This document shows positions 1 through 9,429 of a DNA stretch of 64,000 nt, piece after piece. The number at the start of each line of letters is the position of its first letter. Position 1 is the stretch's first letter. The position numbers were made by a program, and so were the translations under genes. The notes under the pieces are model-generated. The model made no database searches, had not been told where the DNA came from, and saw nothing but the letters and a program-made list of their open reading frames with translations. The stretch covers positions 8,640,086-8,704,085 of the forward strand of contig CM059198.1 in NCBI GenBank assembly GCA_030323885.1, read 5' to 3'. This DNA comes from Branchipolynoe longqiensis. Lineage: Eukaryota > Annelida > Polychaeta > Phyllodocida > Polynoidae.

Positions 1-175
1 AATATCTCTAAAACCACACCACCTAGAAACAAATTGCTTGGTACACATATAGAAAACATCTTTACCAAAAACATTCTATTAAATTTATAAGGTTAGTGAC
101 TCACGACCATTGACAATGCCTTGAGTTTGAGTCTATGCGCACAGCTGAAACTGACAGTGAGCTGAAACCGCCACA
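1..175 (-). repeat. R3 interspersed repeat, truncated by window edge
   Basis: The stretch matches other R3 copies at 5825-6255, 16616-16865, 24390-24880 and 29462-29640. Shared landmarks are CCACACCACCTAGAAACAAA, GAAAACAT, and the boundary motif CCATTGACAATGCC. No coding capacity is visible. R3 sometimes occurs as tandem ~210 bp units. Its class is unknown. Confidence 0.6.
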
Positions 176-392
176 CTGGTTTAAAACCTGTTACACCCCC
201 ATCACAACAAAATAGTTCTCAAAACGTCCGACCCCGTTCTAAAACGGGGTAGAACGTGGCCGCCGAAATTTTGAACATGCTCAAAGTTCTAGAGCACCCT
301 TCCATCCTTGCCCATCCAGGCAGTTCATAAAAAGTTTGTAAAACGTTGCTACTATATTCACTACGTTCGCACACAGTTTGAGCCGACCAGAC

Positions 393-603
393 GGGATGGC
401 CGAATGAGTTAGAGCGTCCGTCTCCTGTTCTGGTAGATCGTGGGGTCGTGGGGTCGAACCATGGTCGAGTCAAACCAATGACTTAAAAATGTATGCTTGT
501 CGCTTCCTAGCCAGGCGCTCGGCGTTATTAGGACAGGGCAAGGACTGGTGTGTTCAGTGTCAGGATAATGTGACTGAGTGGGATACCAGGTCATGGTCCC
601 GAA
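393..603 (+). repeat. SINE-A copy, 3' truncated
   Basis: This is a tRNA-derived head with an A box in GATGGCCGAATGAGTTAGAGC and a degenerate B box, followed by the SINE-A body (AATGACTT..., CTTCCTAGCC, AGGACAGGGCAAGGACTGG, CAGGATAATGTGACTGAGTG). It stops before the usual tail. It is followed by an R1 fragment at about 615-710. Confidence 0.8.
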
Positions 604-961
604 GTGTTTATCAAAGCTCCTAGTCCTACCCAGTAATAGGTCCTATTAGATTGATTAGGCTGCTCTTCTATGTAGACAGCAGCAAATGTTTAAAGTTATG
701 TAGTCCGATAAAAACTAACCTATTGTAGAAATAACAGAATCATGGAGGGTGGGGAGATGTGGAAGAATTCTTACAGACAGAGAAAGACTGTGTGCAGTAG
801 ATAGCTACACAACAACTGAAAGTAACAAAACAAGGGGAACCACAAGACTATTACTGTCTATCGGCGAAAACAAGTCATTAGACTTAACCTTTATGGGCAG
901 AATAAATACACCATCACCATTACCAACAAAAACAAAAACAAACAAAAAAAAGCCTTCAATG
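604..961. other. R1 fragment (to ~710), then unassigned AT-rich DNA
   Basis: Positions 615-710 contain R1 landmarks (CTATTAGATTGATT, CTTCTATGTAG, AAAGTTATGTAGTCCGATAAAA). From 711 to 961 I see only AT-rich, A-rich sequence and no gene. The short open frame there has no recognisable domain. Confidence 0.5.
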
Positions 962-1199
962 GTGTTCTCTGTGGCAGAGTGGTTAGAGTGTCTGACTTTT
1001 TTCTAGGTCAGACTCCTAATCTGAAGTTTGGTGGTTCGATTCCCTGTGCCCTCCAACCTCTGCCAATTTGGATTTCCACTGCTGTGCATAACTTACATCG
1101 TCATCAAAGGCCAGTTGCTCTCATACCATGTCTATGTGGTGTGGGAGGTTAACAATCCCTTGGGTCGGTAAAAGTGAAGGCTTGGGCTTTCTATCGACA
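962..1199 (+). repeat. SINE-B copy, 3' truncated
   Basis: The head has A box TGGCAGAGTGG, a hairpin TCTGAC...GTCAGA with a T-run in its loop, and B box GGTTCGATTCC. The body includes CAATTTGGATTTCCACTGC, TACCATGTCTATGTGGTG and CCCTTGGGTCGGTAAAAG. The copy breaks off in CTTTCTATCGACA, before the conserved tail. Confidence 0.8.
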
Positions 1200-1344
1200 A
1201 ACTGTCTAATGGTGAAAATAAACGTATTCAGACTTATCCATGATAGGCGGTATAAATCTTCAAGAAAAAAAAGAAGAAGAAAAAAAAGCAAAGCCCCGAT
1301 CTAGTTTTGAGCATGCATCTGCAACTTAAATACTGGTTCCCTTA

Positions 1345-1707
1345 TTCAGTAGTTGTTGCTACGTAGAACTTCTTTTAGAAGGGCATAGTATGTCAATGTA
1401 ATAGAACCTGTTATTATTGAAGCCAATGGGGTCAGGGTTTTGACAAGCATGGCAAAATTAATTTAGCATGTTTTCACTTCAAATATCTCCTAAATTAGTC
1501 ATTTTAAGTCAGTTCCTTCAAAGTAACGTAAAGTAGATTATAACGATTAACCTACTAGATTTATCTCGGGAAATGACAAAAACTCAAAACCACTGGACTA
1601 TGCAACTTTAATAGGAGAACAAGTATGTAAGTTGGGTATGTAGGTTCAGATCTAGATCAGTGTTTTGCTTTTGAAAATGTGATGGTTTTATCCGAGTATG
1701 CGGCTTT
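1345..1707 (-). repeat. R1 inverted-repeat element (MITE-like)
   Basis: It matches other R1 copies: CAATGTAATAGAACCTGTTA, GACAAGCATGGCAAAATTAA, TTTATCTCGGGAAATGACA, and an end TGGACTATGCAACTTTAA at ~1611. A second right-end fragment follows at 1612-1707. A complete R1 copy is at 52163-52518. R1 copies end in AAAGTTGCATAGTCCGATG and its complement and are flanked by TTAA, suggesting a TTAA-specific non-autonomous DNA transposon. Confidence 0.65.
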
Positions 1708-1804
1708 AAAATGTCATTGTTCCATCTAGTCGCGTGGCACAGAGGAGGAAATTGACAAACAATGACAACAATAAACAACAAATACTAAACAATATAATTA
1801 TATC

Positions 1805-2207
1805 TTTATGTTTGTTTGTTTGAGGTTTACGTCCTAGCATTATCTAAGGTCATATCAGGACGGGATATAAATCTTTATGAAAGAAGCAATACCGGATGCA
1901 GTAGCCAAATCGGTAAGAGCGCAGGCTTCCGGTGCAGAAGGTTAGGAGTTTATATCCCAGCTGAGTCAAATCAATGACTTACAAAATTGATACCCGTTGG
2001 TAATCTAGCCCCGGCGCTCAGCATTAATAGGATAGGGCAAGGACTGGTTAGGTCAGAAACAGGATAATGTGACTGAGTGAGATATTGAATCATGATGCCA
2101 GCGGCCTGGTCTCCCAGTGGGGCAGCACTATCAAGTTGCCATGAGTGTACACTGTCACAATAGTCAGTGCCCGTCCTGGTATGACCTTAGATGTTGCCAG
2201 GATGTAA
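1805..2207 (+). repeat. SINE-A copy with a small inverted SINE-A fragment beside it
   Basis: Positions 1888-2207 carry a complete SINE-A: head CCGGATGCAGTAGCCAAATC with a decayed B box, the body, and the tail GATGTTGCCAGGATGTAAAT. The preceding 1805-1870 segment is the tail of another SINE-A in minus orientation (GTTTACGTCCTAGCATTATC, ATATCAGGACGGG). Confidence 0.8.
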
Positions 2208-2821
2208 ATCACCCTAGAGTCGTTCTCAGAAACTGTGTACCACTATTGTGACATGGAAATCAAAAGTGACGAGATTCCAAATAATGGCAGAAAACATTCC
2301 AAATAATAGGAAAATCCATATTCAATATGAAGGTTTTTATGTTGTACATATGTCAGAGTTGAAATTATTTGTTTCCCCTTTTTGATTTTTGATCTTATAG
2401 TTATACAGATTGAGAAAGCTGTTAAAATTAACCATATAACATCCATCCATAACATCGTTTGAACACAAATCCATAACATCATCTTAGCATATGGAACAAA
2501 TTCAAACAAGATTTGATTGATTACAGTTAAGCGAAAAGAATTGCTTCTTACAAGAAAACAGTTTTTAAAAACATTTGGGTAGATTTAGATGTTTGGTATC
2601 GATATGCAAATATTCATATTTTCACTTTAGCACAAAATCATATCGGCATATTTTGGATACATTTTGTGGGATAGATTAAATACATGTAGTATTGCGAACA
2701 TACTTAATACACAAAGTCATTTACCAAGAGAGAAAAAAGTTAACGATAACTATTTAACTTATTAACCCCCCAAAAAAGAAGGCAAAATCGTTAACAATGT
2801 TACGTGGAAACCAACAAGAAC
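2208..2821. other. Unassigned AT-rich DNA
   Basis: No gene, SINE or inverted-repeat element is recognised. One 88-codon open frame on the minus strand (2243-2509) is hydrophobic but lacks support from motifs or codon bias, so it is not annotated as a gene. Confidence 0.4.
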
Positions 2822-3445
2822 AACAGTAACTAACAGTAACTAACAGTAACTAACAGAAACTAACAGTGACTAACAGTAACTAACAGTAACTAACAGTGGC
2901 TAACAGTAACTAACAGTAACTAACAGTAACTAACAGCAACTAACAGCAACTAACAGTAACTAACAGTAACTAACAGTAACTAACAGTAACTAACAGTAAC
3001 TAACAGTAACTAACAGTAACTAACAGTAACTAACAGTAACTAACAGTAACTAACAGTAACTAACAGTAACTAACAGTAACTAACAGTAACTAACAGTAAC
3101 TAACAGTAACTAACAGTAACTAACAGTAACTAGCAGTATCTAGCGGTAACTAACGGTAACTAACGGTAACTAACGGTAACTAACGGTAACTAACGGTAAA
3201 TAACGGTAACTAACGGTAAATAACGGTAACTACCGGTAACTAACGGTAACTAACAGTAACTAACAGTAACTAACAGTAACTAACAGTAACTAACAGTAAC
3301 TAACAGTAACTAACAGTCACTAACAGTCACTAACAGTCACTAACATTCACTAACAGTCACTAACAGTCACTAACATGCACTAACAGTCACTAAAAGGCAC
3401 TAACAGGCACTAACAGTCACTAACAGTCACTAACAGTAACAAACA
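2822..3445. repeat. 10-bp minisatellite, ~60 units
   Basis: The unit is TAACAGTAAC in head-to-tail order. Blocks of variant units are clustered: TAACGGTAAC at ~3140-3250, and TAACAGTCAC / TAACAGGCAC at ~3315-3430. The zoning suggests local unit-by-unit duplication. There are no unique spacers, so this is not a CRISPR array. Confidence 0.95.
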
Positions 3446-3681
3446 ACATGAAAGAAGCAAAAAGGACCAGTTGTTGCTGTGTTGACCCAGTGTTCTGGTA
3501 TTCAGTTGGGATATCACTGTTAGCAGACAGACTATGGGCGGGTCCGAGACCACAGCAGCCACGCCTTGCTGATATACAACTAATGTGGCACAAGGTGGAA
3601 AAAATACTGTGGTAGAGAAAACATGCACTCTCTTTCTCATCCCACCAAACAAACCACGACTGAAATGTTGTATTGTAGTCA

Positions 3682-4020
3682 CCGGGTGCCGTGGCCGAAT
3701 CGGTAGAGCACGGGCCTCACCTCCTGTGTGGAAGATCTGGAGTTCAATTCCAGGTCGAGTCAAACCAATGACTTACATAATTGATGTTTGTCACTTCCTA
3801 GCTTGGCGCTCGGCATTATTAGGATAGGGCAAGGACTGGTTGGGTCAGTGTCAGGATAATGTGACTGAGTGAGTGGGATATCAGGTCATGCTGCTGGCGG
3901 CCTGGTCTCGGAGTGGGGCAGCACTATAAAGTCGCCATGAGTGTATACTGTCACAAGTCGGTACCTGACCTGATGTGACCTTAGATGTTGCCAGGACGTA
4001 AAACTCCAACAACCAACCAA
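3682..4020 (+). repeat. SINE-A copy, full length (GGGTGCCGTGGCC head variant)
   Basis: The tRNA-like head GCCGTGGCCGAATCGGTAGA carries an A box, and GAGTTCAATTCC is a near B box. The complete body follows, then the tail GATGTTGCCAGGACGTAAAA with a CAAC-rich end. Confidence 0.85.
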
Positions 4021-4195
4021 CTGTATTGTGTGTGAGCACAAATGGGGCCTAGCGTGGTAGGTGGCTTTGTGGACATATGGTGGAGTGTGGAGGTATCTAT
4101 ATATGCAGATGGCTGCTGTCAAGGAAGACAGATGTTCGATGGTGATATCTATTTGCCCAGAGGACAGGTATCTATGCACAAAGACGGCAGGCATA

Positions 4196-4440
4196 TATAT
4201 GATATATAAAATTATTATATAAATTATCATATTATATTATATATTAATTATTATATTATATTATATATAATATGTATATAATATTATATGTAACATAATA
4301 CAATATATATAATATATATAATATATCTAATATATGTAATATATGTAATATATATAATATATATATAATGTATATAATGTATATAATGTAAATAATGCAT
4401 ATAATGTATATAATGTGTTGTTTTTTTTACTAAATGTATT
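4196..4440. repeat. TA-rich low-complexity tract
   Basis: This is a degenerate run of TATATAAT words. The right edge meets a fragment (~4425-4560) with TTTTATTCAGCGAATAATGTC and AGCACTGGTCTTCCGGCC. Similar sequence occurs at 25790-25920, so that fragment is a further interspersed repeat. Confidence 0.85.
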
Positions 4441-4720
4441 TTATTCAGCGAATAATGTCTTTTGTCAGTGCCAGAGCACTGGTCTTCCGGCCGTTCATTA
4501 CAATTTGTTGGTACATAAATGAAAATATCAGTTGCAATAATAACCACACATAGTATAATATATATTTAATATATAAATACTATATAATTTATAACATACG
4601 TAGCTATATAATATATATAATATACAACATATATATAAGATATTGTAGTAGTCTGCACTGACCTCTCAGGCAAGGAGCCGCATAGACAGGTAGGCGTGGG
4701 TAGTGTGTTGATATCAGGGA

Positions 4721-4792
4721 GCCTAGGTGGTGTAATGGTTAGCACACTGGCCCGGAATGCAAAGAGATGTGGGTTCGAGTCCCGCTCTAGGC
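4721..4792 (+). other. tRNA-like domain inside the 5' LTR of TRIM copy A
   Basis: Seventy-two nucleotides fold as a tRNA: a 7-bp acceptor stem GCCTAGG with TCTAGGC (one G-U), a 4-bp D stem GTGT with GCAC around AATGGTTA, and a 5-bp T stem GTGGG with CCCGC around TTCGAGT. The anticodon arm is degraded. The A box is TGGTGTAATGG and the B box GGTTCGAGTCC is perfect. The D arm most resembles tRNA-Gln. TTTT at 4806-4809 could end a Pol III transcript. The same domain recurs at 5042-5113 and in the LTRs of the other five copies. It is not annotated as a functional tRNA gene. Confidence 0.8.
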
Positions 4793-4826
4793 GTAATATT
4801 TCCCATTTTCATCACCCCCATGACAT

Positions 4827-4846
4827 TGGTTGCCGTGACCATGATC
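4827..4846 (+). other. Primer-binding site of TRIM copy A (tRNA-His type)
   Basis: TGGTTGCCGTGACCATGATC follows the 5' LTR after one base. The better preserved site in copy B (minus strand, 11461-11478) reads TGGTGCCGTGACCAGGAT. It is complementary to a tRNA ending ATCC..GTCACGGCACCA; animal tRNA-His ends GTCACGGCACCA. The match is 12 uninterrupted bases plus GGAT. Confidence 0.72.
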
Positions 4847-4923
4847 CTGTACAAGCTACGCGCTGTATGGTTGTTGAACCTACCCTGTGTATGTATGTGT
4901 TAGTGCATTGCCTGTATGTATGT

Positions 4924-4964
4924 AATTGTAAGCATTAAAAGACTTACAATTCCAGGGGGACGAG
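4924..4964 (+). other. Hairpin and polypurine tract before the 3' LTR of TRIM copy A
   Basis: AATTGTAAG and CTTACAATT form a 9-bp stem around a ~10-nt loop. CCAGGGGGACGAG then leads directly into TGTAGT of the 3' LTR, the position expected for the plus-strand primer of an LTR element. The same order is seen in copies B, D and E. Copies C and D have a longer spacer (TTTAAATGGT) inside the palindrome. Confidence 0.65.
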
Positions 4965-5146
4965 TGTAGTAGGCTGCACTGACCTCTCAGGCAAGGAGCC
5001 GCATAGACAGGTAGGCGTGGGTAGTGTGTTGATATCAGGGAGCCTAGGTGGTGTAATGGTTAGCACACTGGCCCGGAATGCAAAGAGATGTGGGTTTGAG
5101 TCCCGCTCTAGGCGCAATATTTCCAATTTTCATCACCCCCATGACA

Positions 5147-5255
5147 ATATTATATATATTATATATTATATATATAATATATAATATATAATATTATATA
5201 TATTATATATTATATATATAATATATATAATATATTATATATATAATATATATAG
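5147..5255. repeat. TA-rich tract
   Basis: Repeated TATATAATATA words. The TRIM is inserted in this type of DNA. Confidence 0.85.
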
Positions 5256-5500
5256 TTGCCTTACACGCAGCTATATCCTGGTGTAAGGCGACACACTGTG
5301 CTGCTGCCCGGTGTATTCCGGGCTAACCATTGGGGGTGTGGGTTCATGCCTCCAGATGGCGCTGCACGCGCAAAACACGGGTCGCGGGACCGCTGCGGCT
5401 CCTCACTCTTCATTTCGCCACTGGTGTGTGCGCTAGTTGGTTTGAACTGTGTGAGCTTACATCACATATATATCATATATGTAATATATATAATAGGTGG
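5256..5500. other. GC-richer unassigned island between TA tracts
   Basis: Sequence near GGTGTGGGTTCATGCCTCC has a loose B-box look, so it could be a decayed tRNA-derived repeat. No matching copy elsewhere in the window and no supported gene. Confidence 0.3.
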
Positions 5501-5765
5501 TTGGTTGTTACAGTTTTAGGTCCTGGCAACATTCATGGTCATATCAGGACGGGTACTGACTTGTGATAACGCGCACTCATAGCGAGCGACTTTATAGCGC
5601 TGCCCACTGGGAGACAGGCCACCAGCAACATGATCCGATATCCCACCCAGTCACATTATTCTGATACTGTGGTAACCAGTCCATGTCCAATCATATTAGT
5701 GCCGAGCGCTGGGGTAGGTGACGACAAGTATCTATTTTATGTCATTGGTTTGATTCGGGTGGAAT
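5501..5765 (-). repeat. SINE-A copy lacking its head
   Basis: Reading the minus strand, the body from CAATGAC to the tail GACCATGAATGTTGCCAGGA is present. The plus strand shows ATCAGGACGGGTACTGACTT and ATCCCACCCAGTCACATTAT. The tRNA-like head is missing. Confidence 0.75.
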
Positions 5766-5824
5766 GGGGGACATTTGGCGCAGTTAATTTTTCCGACACT
5801 TGGTGGCGCGTCGGTACTCGTGGC

Positions 5825-6255
5825 CCTAAACGGCCATTGAGAATGCATTGAGTTTGCCGGTATGCGCAGTGCAAAACGTTTATTTTATTCAAAATTAATA
5901 GAAAAGAAGAACCCTAACCTTTATTTAATATAATCTATTCGTTGAATATGTTTTCTATATGTGTACCAAGCGGTTTGTCTCTAGGTGGTGTGGTTTTAGA
6001 GATATTTCACTTCTTCTGTATGAATATAATTCAAGATTGCTCACTGCCATTGACAATGCATTAGGTTTGCCGGTATGCGCAGTGCAAAACGTATATTTTA
6101 TTCAAAATTAATAGAAATACAGAACCCTAACCTTATGAATTTAATATAATCTATTCGTTGAATATGTTTTCTATATGTTTTCCAAACAGTTTGTTTCTAG
6201 GTGGTGTGGTTTTAGAGATATTTCACTTGTTCTCTATGAAGATTACTCATAGCCA
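5825..6255 (+). repeat. R3, two tandem ~210 bp units
   Basis: Two adjacent units share CATTGAGTTTGCCGGTATGC-type starts, GCAGTGCAAAACG, TTCAAAATTAATAGAAA, ATCTATTCGTTGAATATG and CTAGGTGGTGTGGTTTTAGA. A similar dimer is at 24390-24880 in the opposite orientation, which suggests R3 is normally dispersed in tandem form. Confidence 0.7.
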
Positions 6256-6433
6256 TTGAGTTTGCAGTGTGACAGTGTGCCGTTTAGGCCCACTAGTTCA
6301 GTGGCGATGCCAACGGCAGGAATTTGAACTAAAACATCGGATGGCCCCCATTCGAACTCCCGACCTTCCACCTGGGTAGTCGGTCGGTGCTCTATCGATT
6401 CGGCCATCGTGTCCTGTATGCACTTAGATGTGC

Positions 6434-6479
<46 letters not shown>

Positions 6480-6524
6480 ATATAAATATATCATAATATA
6501 TATCATAATATATATCATATACCT
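6256..6524. other. tRNA-head-like remnant and (TA)n tract
   Basis: Positions ~6300-6415 contain, in minus orientation, CGATTCGGCC and CGAACTCCCGACC, which resemble a SINE-A head. The flanking body is not SINE-A, so it may be another tRNA-derived repeat. From about 6433 to 6525 the sequence is (TA)n. Confidence 0.45.
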
Positions 6525-6815
6525 TCTTGTGGCTACCTAGCCTTGGTGCTTGGATTTACTAGGATAGGGCAAGCACTGGCTATCTCAGTGTCAGGATAAT
6601 GTGATTGAGTGGGAAATTAGGTCACGGTACTGATGACCTCGTCTCCCAGTGAGGCAGCACTATAAACTTGTCATGAGTGAGCACTGTCGCAAGTCGGTAC
6701 CCGTCCTGATATTTGACGTCCAATAGCCGATGATAAAAATCAATGTGCTCTAGAGGCGTCGTTAAATAAAACAAACTTCTTCCATCCTGATATGAGCTTA
6801 GATATTGCGAGCCAC
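6525..6815 (+). repeat. SINE-A body carrying an inserted SINE tail
   Basis: The SINE-A body runs to 6712 and resumes at 6782. It is split by a 69 bp segment (6713-6781) from a different SINE, ending GTTAAATAAAACAAACTTCTT. The insertion is flanked by a 12 bp duplication, CCGTCCTGATAT at 6701-6712 and CCATCCTGATAT at 6782-6793. This is a retroposition footprint. Confidence 0.78.
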
Positions 6816-6948
6816 CTCTTCCCTCCCCTCCCTCTCCCCCAAAAAAGGAAAATAGAGAGATAGACAGAGCGAGTAGGGGGCGAGAAATAGAGAAGAGGGG
6901 GCGGCGAGAGAGAGGGGAGGGGAGAGAGAACAACAATAATAAGATGTA

Positions 6949-7271
6949 AGCCATGTTCACACGGGCGAGTTAAGCCTATTCATATAAATCGCCTTGCCTA
7001 GTTCGCCTCACATTTGCCATGTGAACGCGATGCTGAGGCGGATTAGGGCTGAATCGATTCATATGATTCGCTTTATATAAACCACCTCGTGAGGTAGTTT
7101 ATATGAAGCGAACTAGCTTAGCGCTGGTTAGTCTGGACTTGCTCATGCGCTGATATCCACTTCCGCCTTAAACCGATTCAAAGCACTGCCCGTGTGAACT
7201 CGAAACTAAATCGATTCATATGATTCGCCTTGTCTAAATCGCTTTATATTTTGCCCGTGTGAACACGGCTC
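6949..7271. mobile_element. MITE family IX
   Basis: Terminal inverted repeats are AGCCATGTTCACACGGGC and GCCCGTGTGAACACGGCT. The interior is built from repeats of TTCATAT(A/G)A and CGCCTT-type words in both orientations (about 323 bp). No coding capacity. The architecture is like families I-VIII. Confidence 0.75.
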
Positions 7272-7272
7272 T

Positions 7273-7915
7273 AGATTGTGTTCCCGATTTGCTGTTAAAG
7301 TTCCAGAGTCCGATGGCTTTGAGTTTCTGTCATTTTCTGCGATAAATACATTAAATTGATCATTATAAGCTCCTTTACTTTAGGTTGAAGTAACTTTTAG
7401 TTTAAATGGCTAACTTTGGAGATATTTGAAGTGATAACATGACAAATTAATTTTGGCAAGCACGCCAAAACTGACACCATAGGGTTATGCAGTAACAGGT
7501 TCTATTAAATTGACTCCCCACGCCCTTCTATGTGACAACAAATGAGTAATAACTGTACCAGTATCTAAGATAAATATGTAGAATCAAATCTAGGTAAGTG
7601 TTTTGGTTTTGAAAAGTTGATGCTTCATCAGACTATGCAACTATAAGTTGATACCATTCACATTAAAGCTGCATAGTCCAATGAAAACATCAAATTTTCA
7701 AAACCAAAAGAATTATCTAGATTTGATTCTACATATCTAATTTAGATAATGGTGTATTTATTAAACATTTGTCGCTACATAGAAGGGAAGATCGAGTCAT
7801 TTCAATAGAGCTTCTTACTGTAGAAGCCTATGCTGTCAGAGTTTTGGTGTACTTGCAAAAATTAATTGTGCATGCCCACATTTCAAATATCTCAAAAGTT
7901 AGCCATTTAAAGTAA
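7273..7915. repeat. Two R1 elements, roughly head to head
   Basis: A plus-strand R1 runs from about 7300 (CAGAGTCCGATGG) to 7653 (CAGACTATGCAACT). A minus-strand R1 starts at ~7664 (AAAGCTGCATAGTCCAATG). Both have the R1 landmarks AGATAAATA, GATATTTGAAGTG and GGCAAGC. Confidence 0.7.
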
Positions 7916-8135
7916 ACATTACTTGAAATTAAAGTGAAATCGACAACATTCTATCATCGCCAATTTGCCTTTTTGCATTCACAAACTCTGTGCCGATATA
8001 AGTAGCCATTTGATACTGGAACCAGGAATTCCACTTCCTGTTCGATACTAAACCAATTTTTGCCCGTATTTACACTACATCGTCATTCACCCTTACTTCA
8101 AGTATGGGGTGAATCTTTAATCTAGTGGTGCAGAT
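7916..8135 (-). repeat. R4 interspersed repeat
   Basis: Landmarks are GAAATCGACAACATTCTATC, CTGGAACCAGGAATTCCACT and TATGGGGTGAATCTTTAATC. They recur inverted at 40443-40665 and partly at 40845-40883 and 20890-21020. No coding capacity. Confidence 0.6.
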
Positions 8136-8294
8136 GTCGACCAAGGTCAGTGATGGGGTGTGCCCTGAGATCTGCCACATTCCGGATGTGTATATTTAGT
8201 GCCGGGCTGGGCTTGGAGTTGGGGGTGTATGACACTTTAGGCTTTAGGCACGACTGTACTAACAAACCAATATATGCTTGTAACATCACCTTGT

Positions 8295-8612
8295 GGCGTT
8301 CTCTGTGGCGGAGTGGTTATAGAGTGTCTGACTGTTTTCTAGGTCAGACTCCTAATCTGAGGGTCGGCGGTTCGATTCCCCATGCCCCCAGCTCTGCCAA
8401 TTTGGATTTCCACCGCTGTGTATAACTTACAGCGTCATCAAAGGCCGGTTGCTCTCATACCATGTCTATGTGGTGTGGGAGGTTAAAAATCCCTTGGGTC
8501 AGTAAAAGTGTAGGTTTGGGCTTTCTATGGACCAGCAGTGGAATGAGGAAGACCAGGCGTCTATGACTGAAATTTCCCCTGCTTAAACAACTAATGGACA
8601 AATAAAAAAAAG
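8295..8612 (+). repeat. SINE-B copy, full length with tail
   Basis: The head GGCGTTCTCTGTGGCGGAGT carries the A box, with B box GGTTCGATTCC. The body (TGGATTTCCACCGCTG, CCATGTCTATGTGGTG) is followed by the tail shared with SINE-A2 (CAGTGGAATGAGGAAGACCA, TGAAATTTCCCCTGCTTAAA) and an A-rich end. The head hairpin loop reads TGTTTTC here rather than the T6 run of other copies. Confidence 0.88.
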
Positions 8613-8621
8613 ATTTTAAAA

Positions 8622-9155
8622 AAACGTCCACGGCTCGAATCTGTGGTTGTGTAGGCAGGCTATAGTGAAATCAATTCAGGCAAAAAGAGAAAGAAAGAGT
8701 ATAAAGGGTGAAAGAAGAGAGAGAGGCAAGCCCTCAGTTTTATTATTTATATGGTACATGGATCCAGTATAGTATATCACCTGACCACATTCTCCCAATG
8801 AGAATCAAGCATCTCCAGCTCTACCAATGAGAATCAAGCATTTCCGGACCTCATGGTTACAGTGATCTGCCCACCACCACCAAGCGGTGTGGCTCCCTTG
8901 GTCACCACCTGCCCTGAGCTGAGTGTGTGGTGATCCATGACGAGCAGAGGGGGGAGGGCATAGTGGGTAGAGCTCCAAGTGACCCTTACACACCATCTTA
9001 CTAGCACCACAATGTCTATTTACCAATGAATTAAGCACCACCAGTAACTACATAACATCTATGCACCTTTCCCTATATACCTGTTTCACAAACAGAACAT
9101 TTGCATTCCCCCACCAGTGCATCATTATCGGAATATTTTACATGCTGATATAAAT
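8622..9155 (+). repeat. R2 interspersed repeat, intact copy
   Basis: It matches 62567-63756 over most of its length (GAATCTGTGGTTGTGTAGGC, ATGAGAATCAAGCATTT, GTGGGTAGAGCTCCAAGTG, GCATTCCCCCACCA). In the other copy a family I MITE interrupts the repeat after CCAAGTGCCC. R2 class is unknown and no coding capacity is visible. Confidence 0.7.
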
Positions 9156-9173
9156 CCTTGAAAATAGCTAGAT

Positions 9174-9429
9174 GAGCCTGTCTCAAAAGGTGATAACTCT
9201 TTTTTTTTTGTCCATTATAACGATTGACACAAAACAGCACAGAAACGGTTACACTGAAAACAAAAGGACATTTTCTTCAAATCAATATGTACTCTATTGG
9301 GATTATGAAAAACCATGTAAAAAACAAATCAGTTTATCCTGAGCAAATGCATAAGCAGATATTATGTTGATCGCTACAATGGACAAAGTTTTGTCCCATA
9401 TTGCTTAGCACCTTTTGAGACAGTCTCAG
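9174..9429 (+). mobile_element. R6 MITE-like element
   Basis: Terminal inverted repeats CTGTCTCAAAAGGTGATAAC and TTAGCACCTTTTGAGACAGT bound ~256 bp with no coding capacity. A second copy in the opposite orientation is at 57031-57283. The superfamily is not recognised. Confidence 0.75.

Larger units (their letters stand above)
4644..5146 (+). mobile_element. TRIM retrotransposon with tRNA-like LTRs, copy A
   Basis: Two 182 bp direct repeats (4644-4825 and 4965-5146) begin TGTAGT and end ATGACA. They differ at only about four positions. The 139 bp core holds a primer-binding site starting one base after the 5' LTR, a palindrome at 4924-4951, and a purine-rich AGGGGGACGAG abutting the 3' LTR. 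ATAT flanks both sides, but the surrounding DNA is TA-rich, so this duplication is weak evidence on its own. There is no protein-coding capacity. Every LTR contains a 72-nt tRNA-like domain, which is not usual for TRIMs. A SINE dimer is the alternative, but TG...CA ends, PBS, PPT and 4 bp duplications in sister copies argue for an LTR element. Confidence 0.88.

Noticed and set aside
2822..3445. CRISPR-like array
   Set aside because: 10-bp head-to-tail repeat with no unique spacers, in a eukaryotic context.
4721..4792. Functional tRNA-Gln/Glu gene
   Set aside because: The anticodon arm does not pair and the sequence repeats in twelve LTRs; it is a transposon part.
8295..8390. Functional tRNA-Ser/Leu gene
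   Set aside because: It is a SINE head with an abnormal long hairpin and, in sister copies, an internal T6 run.
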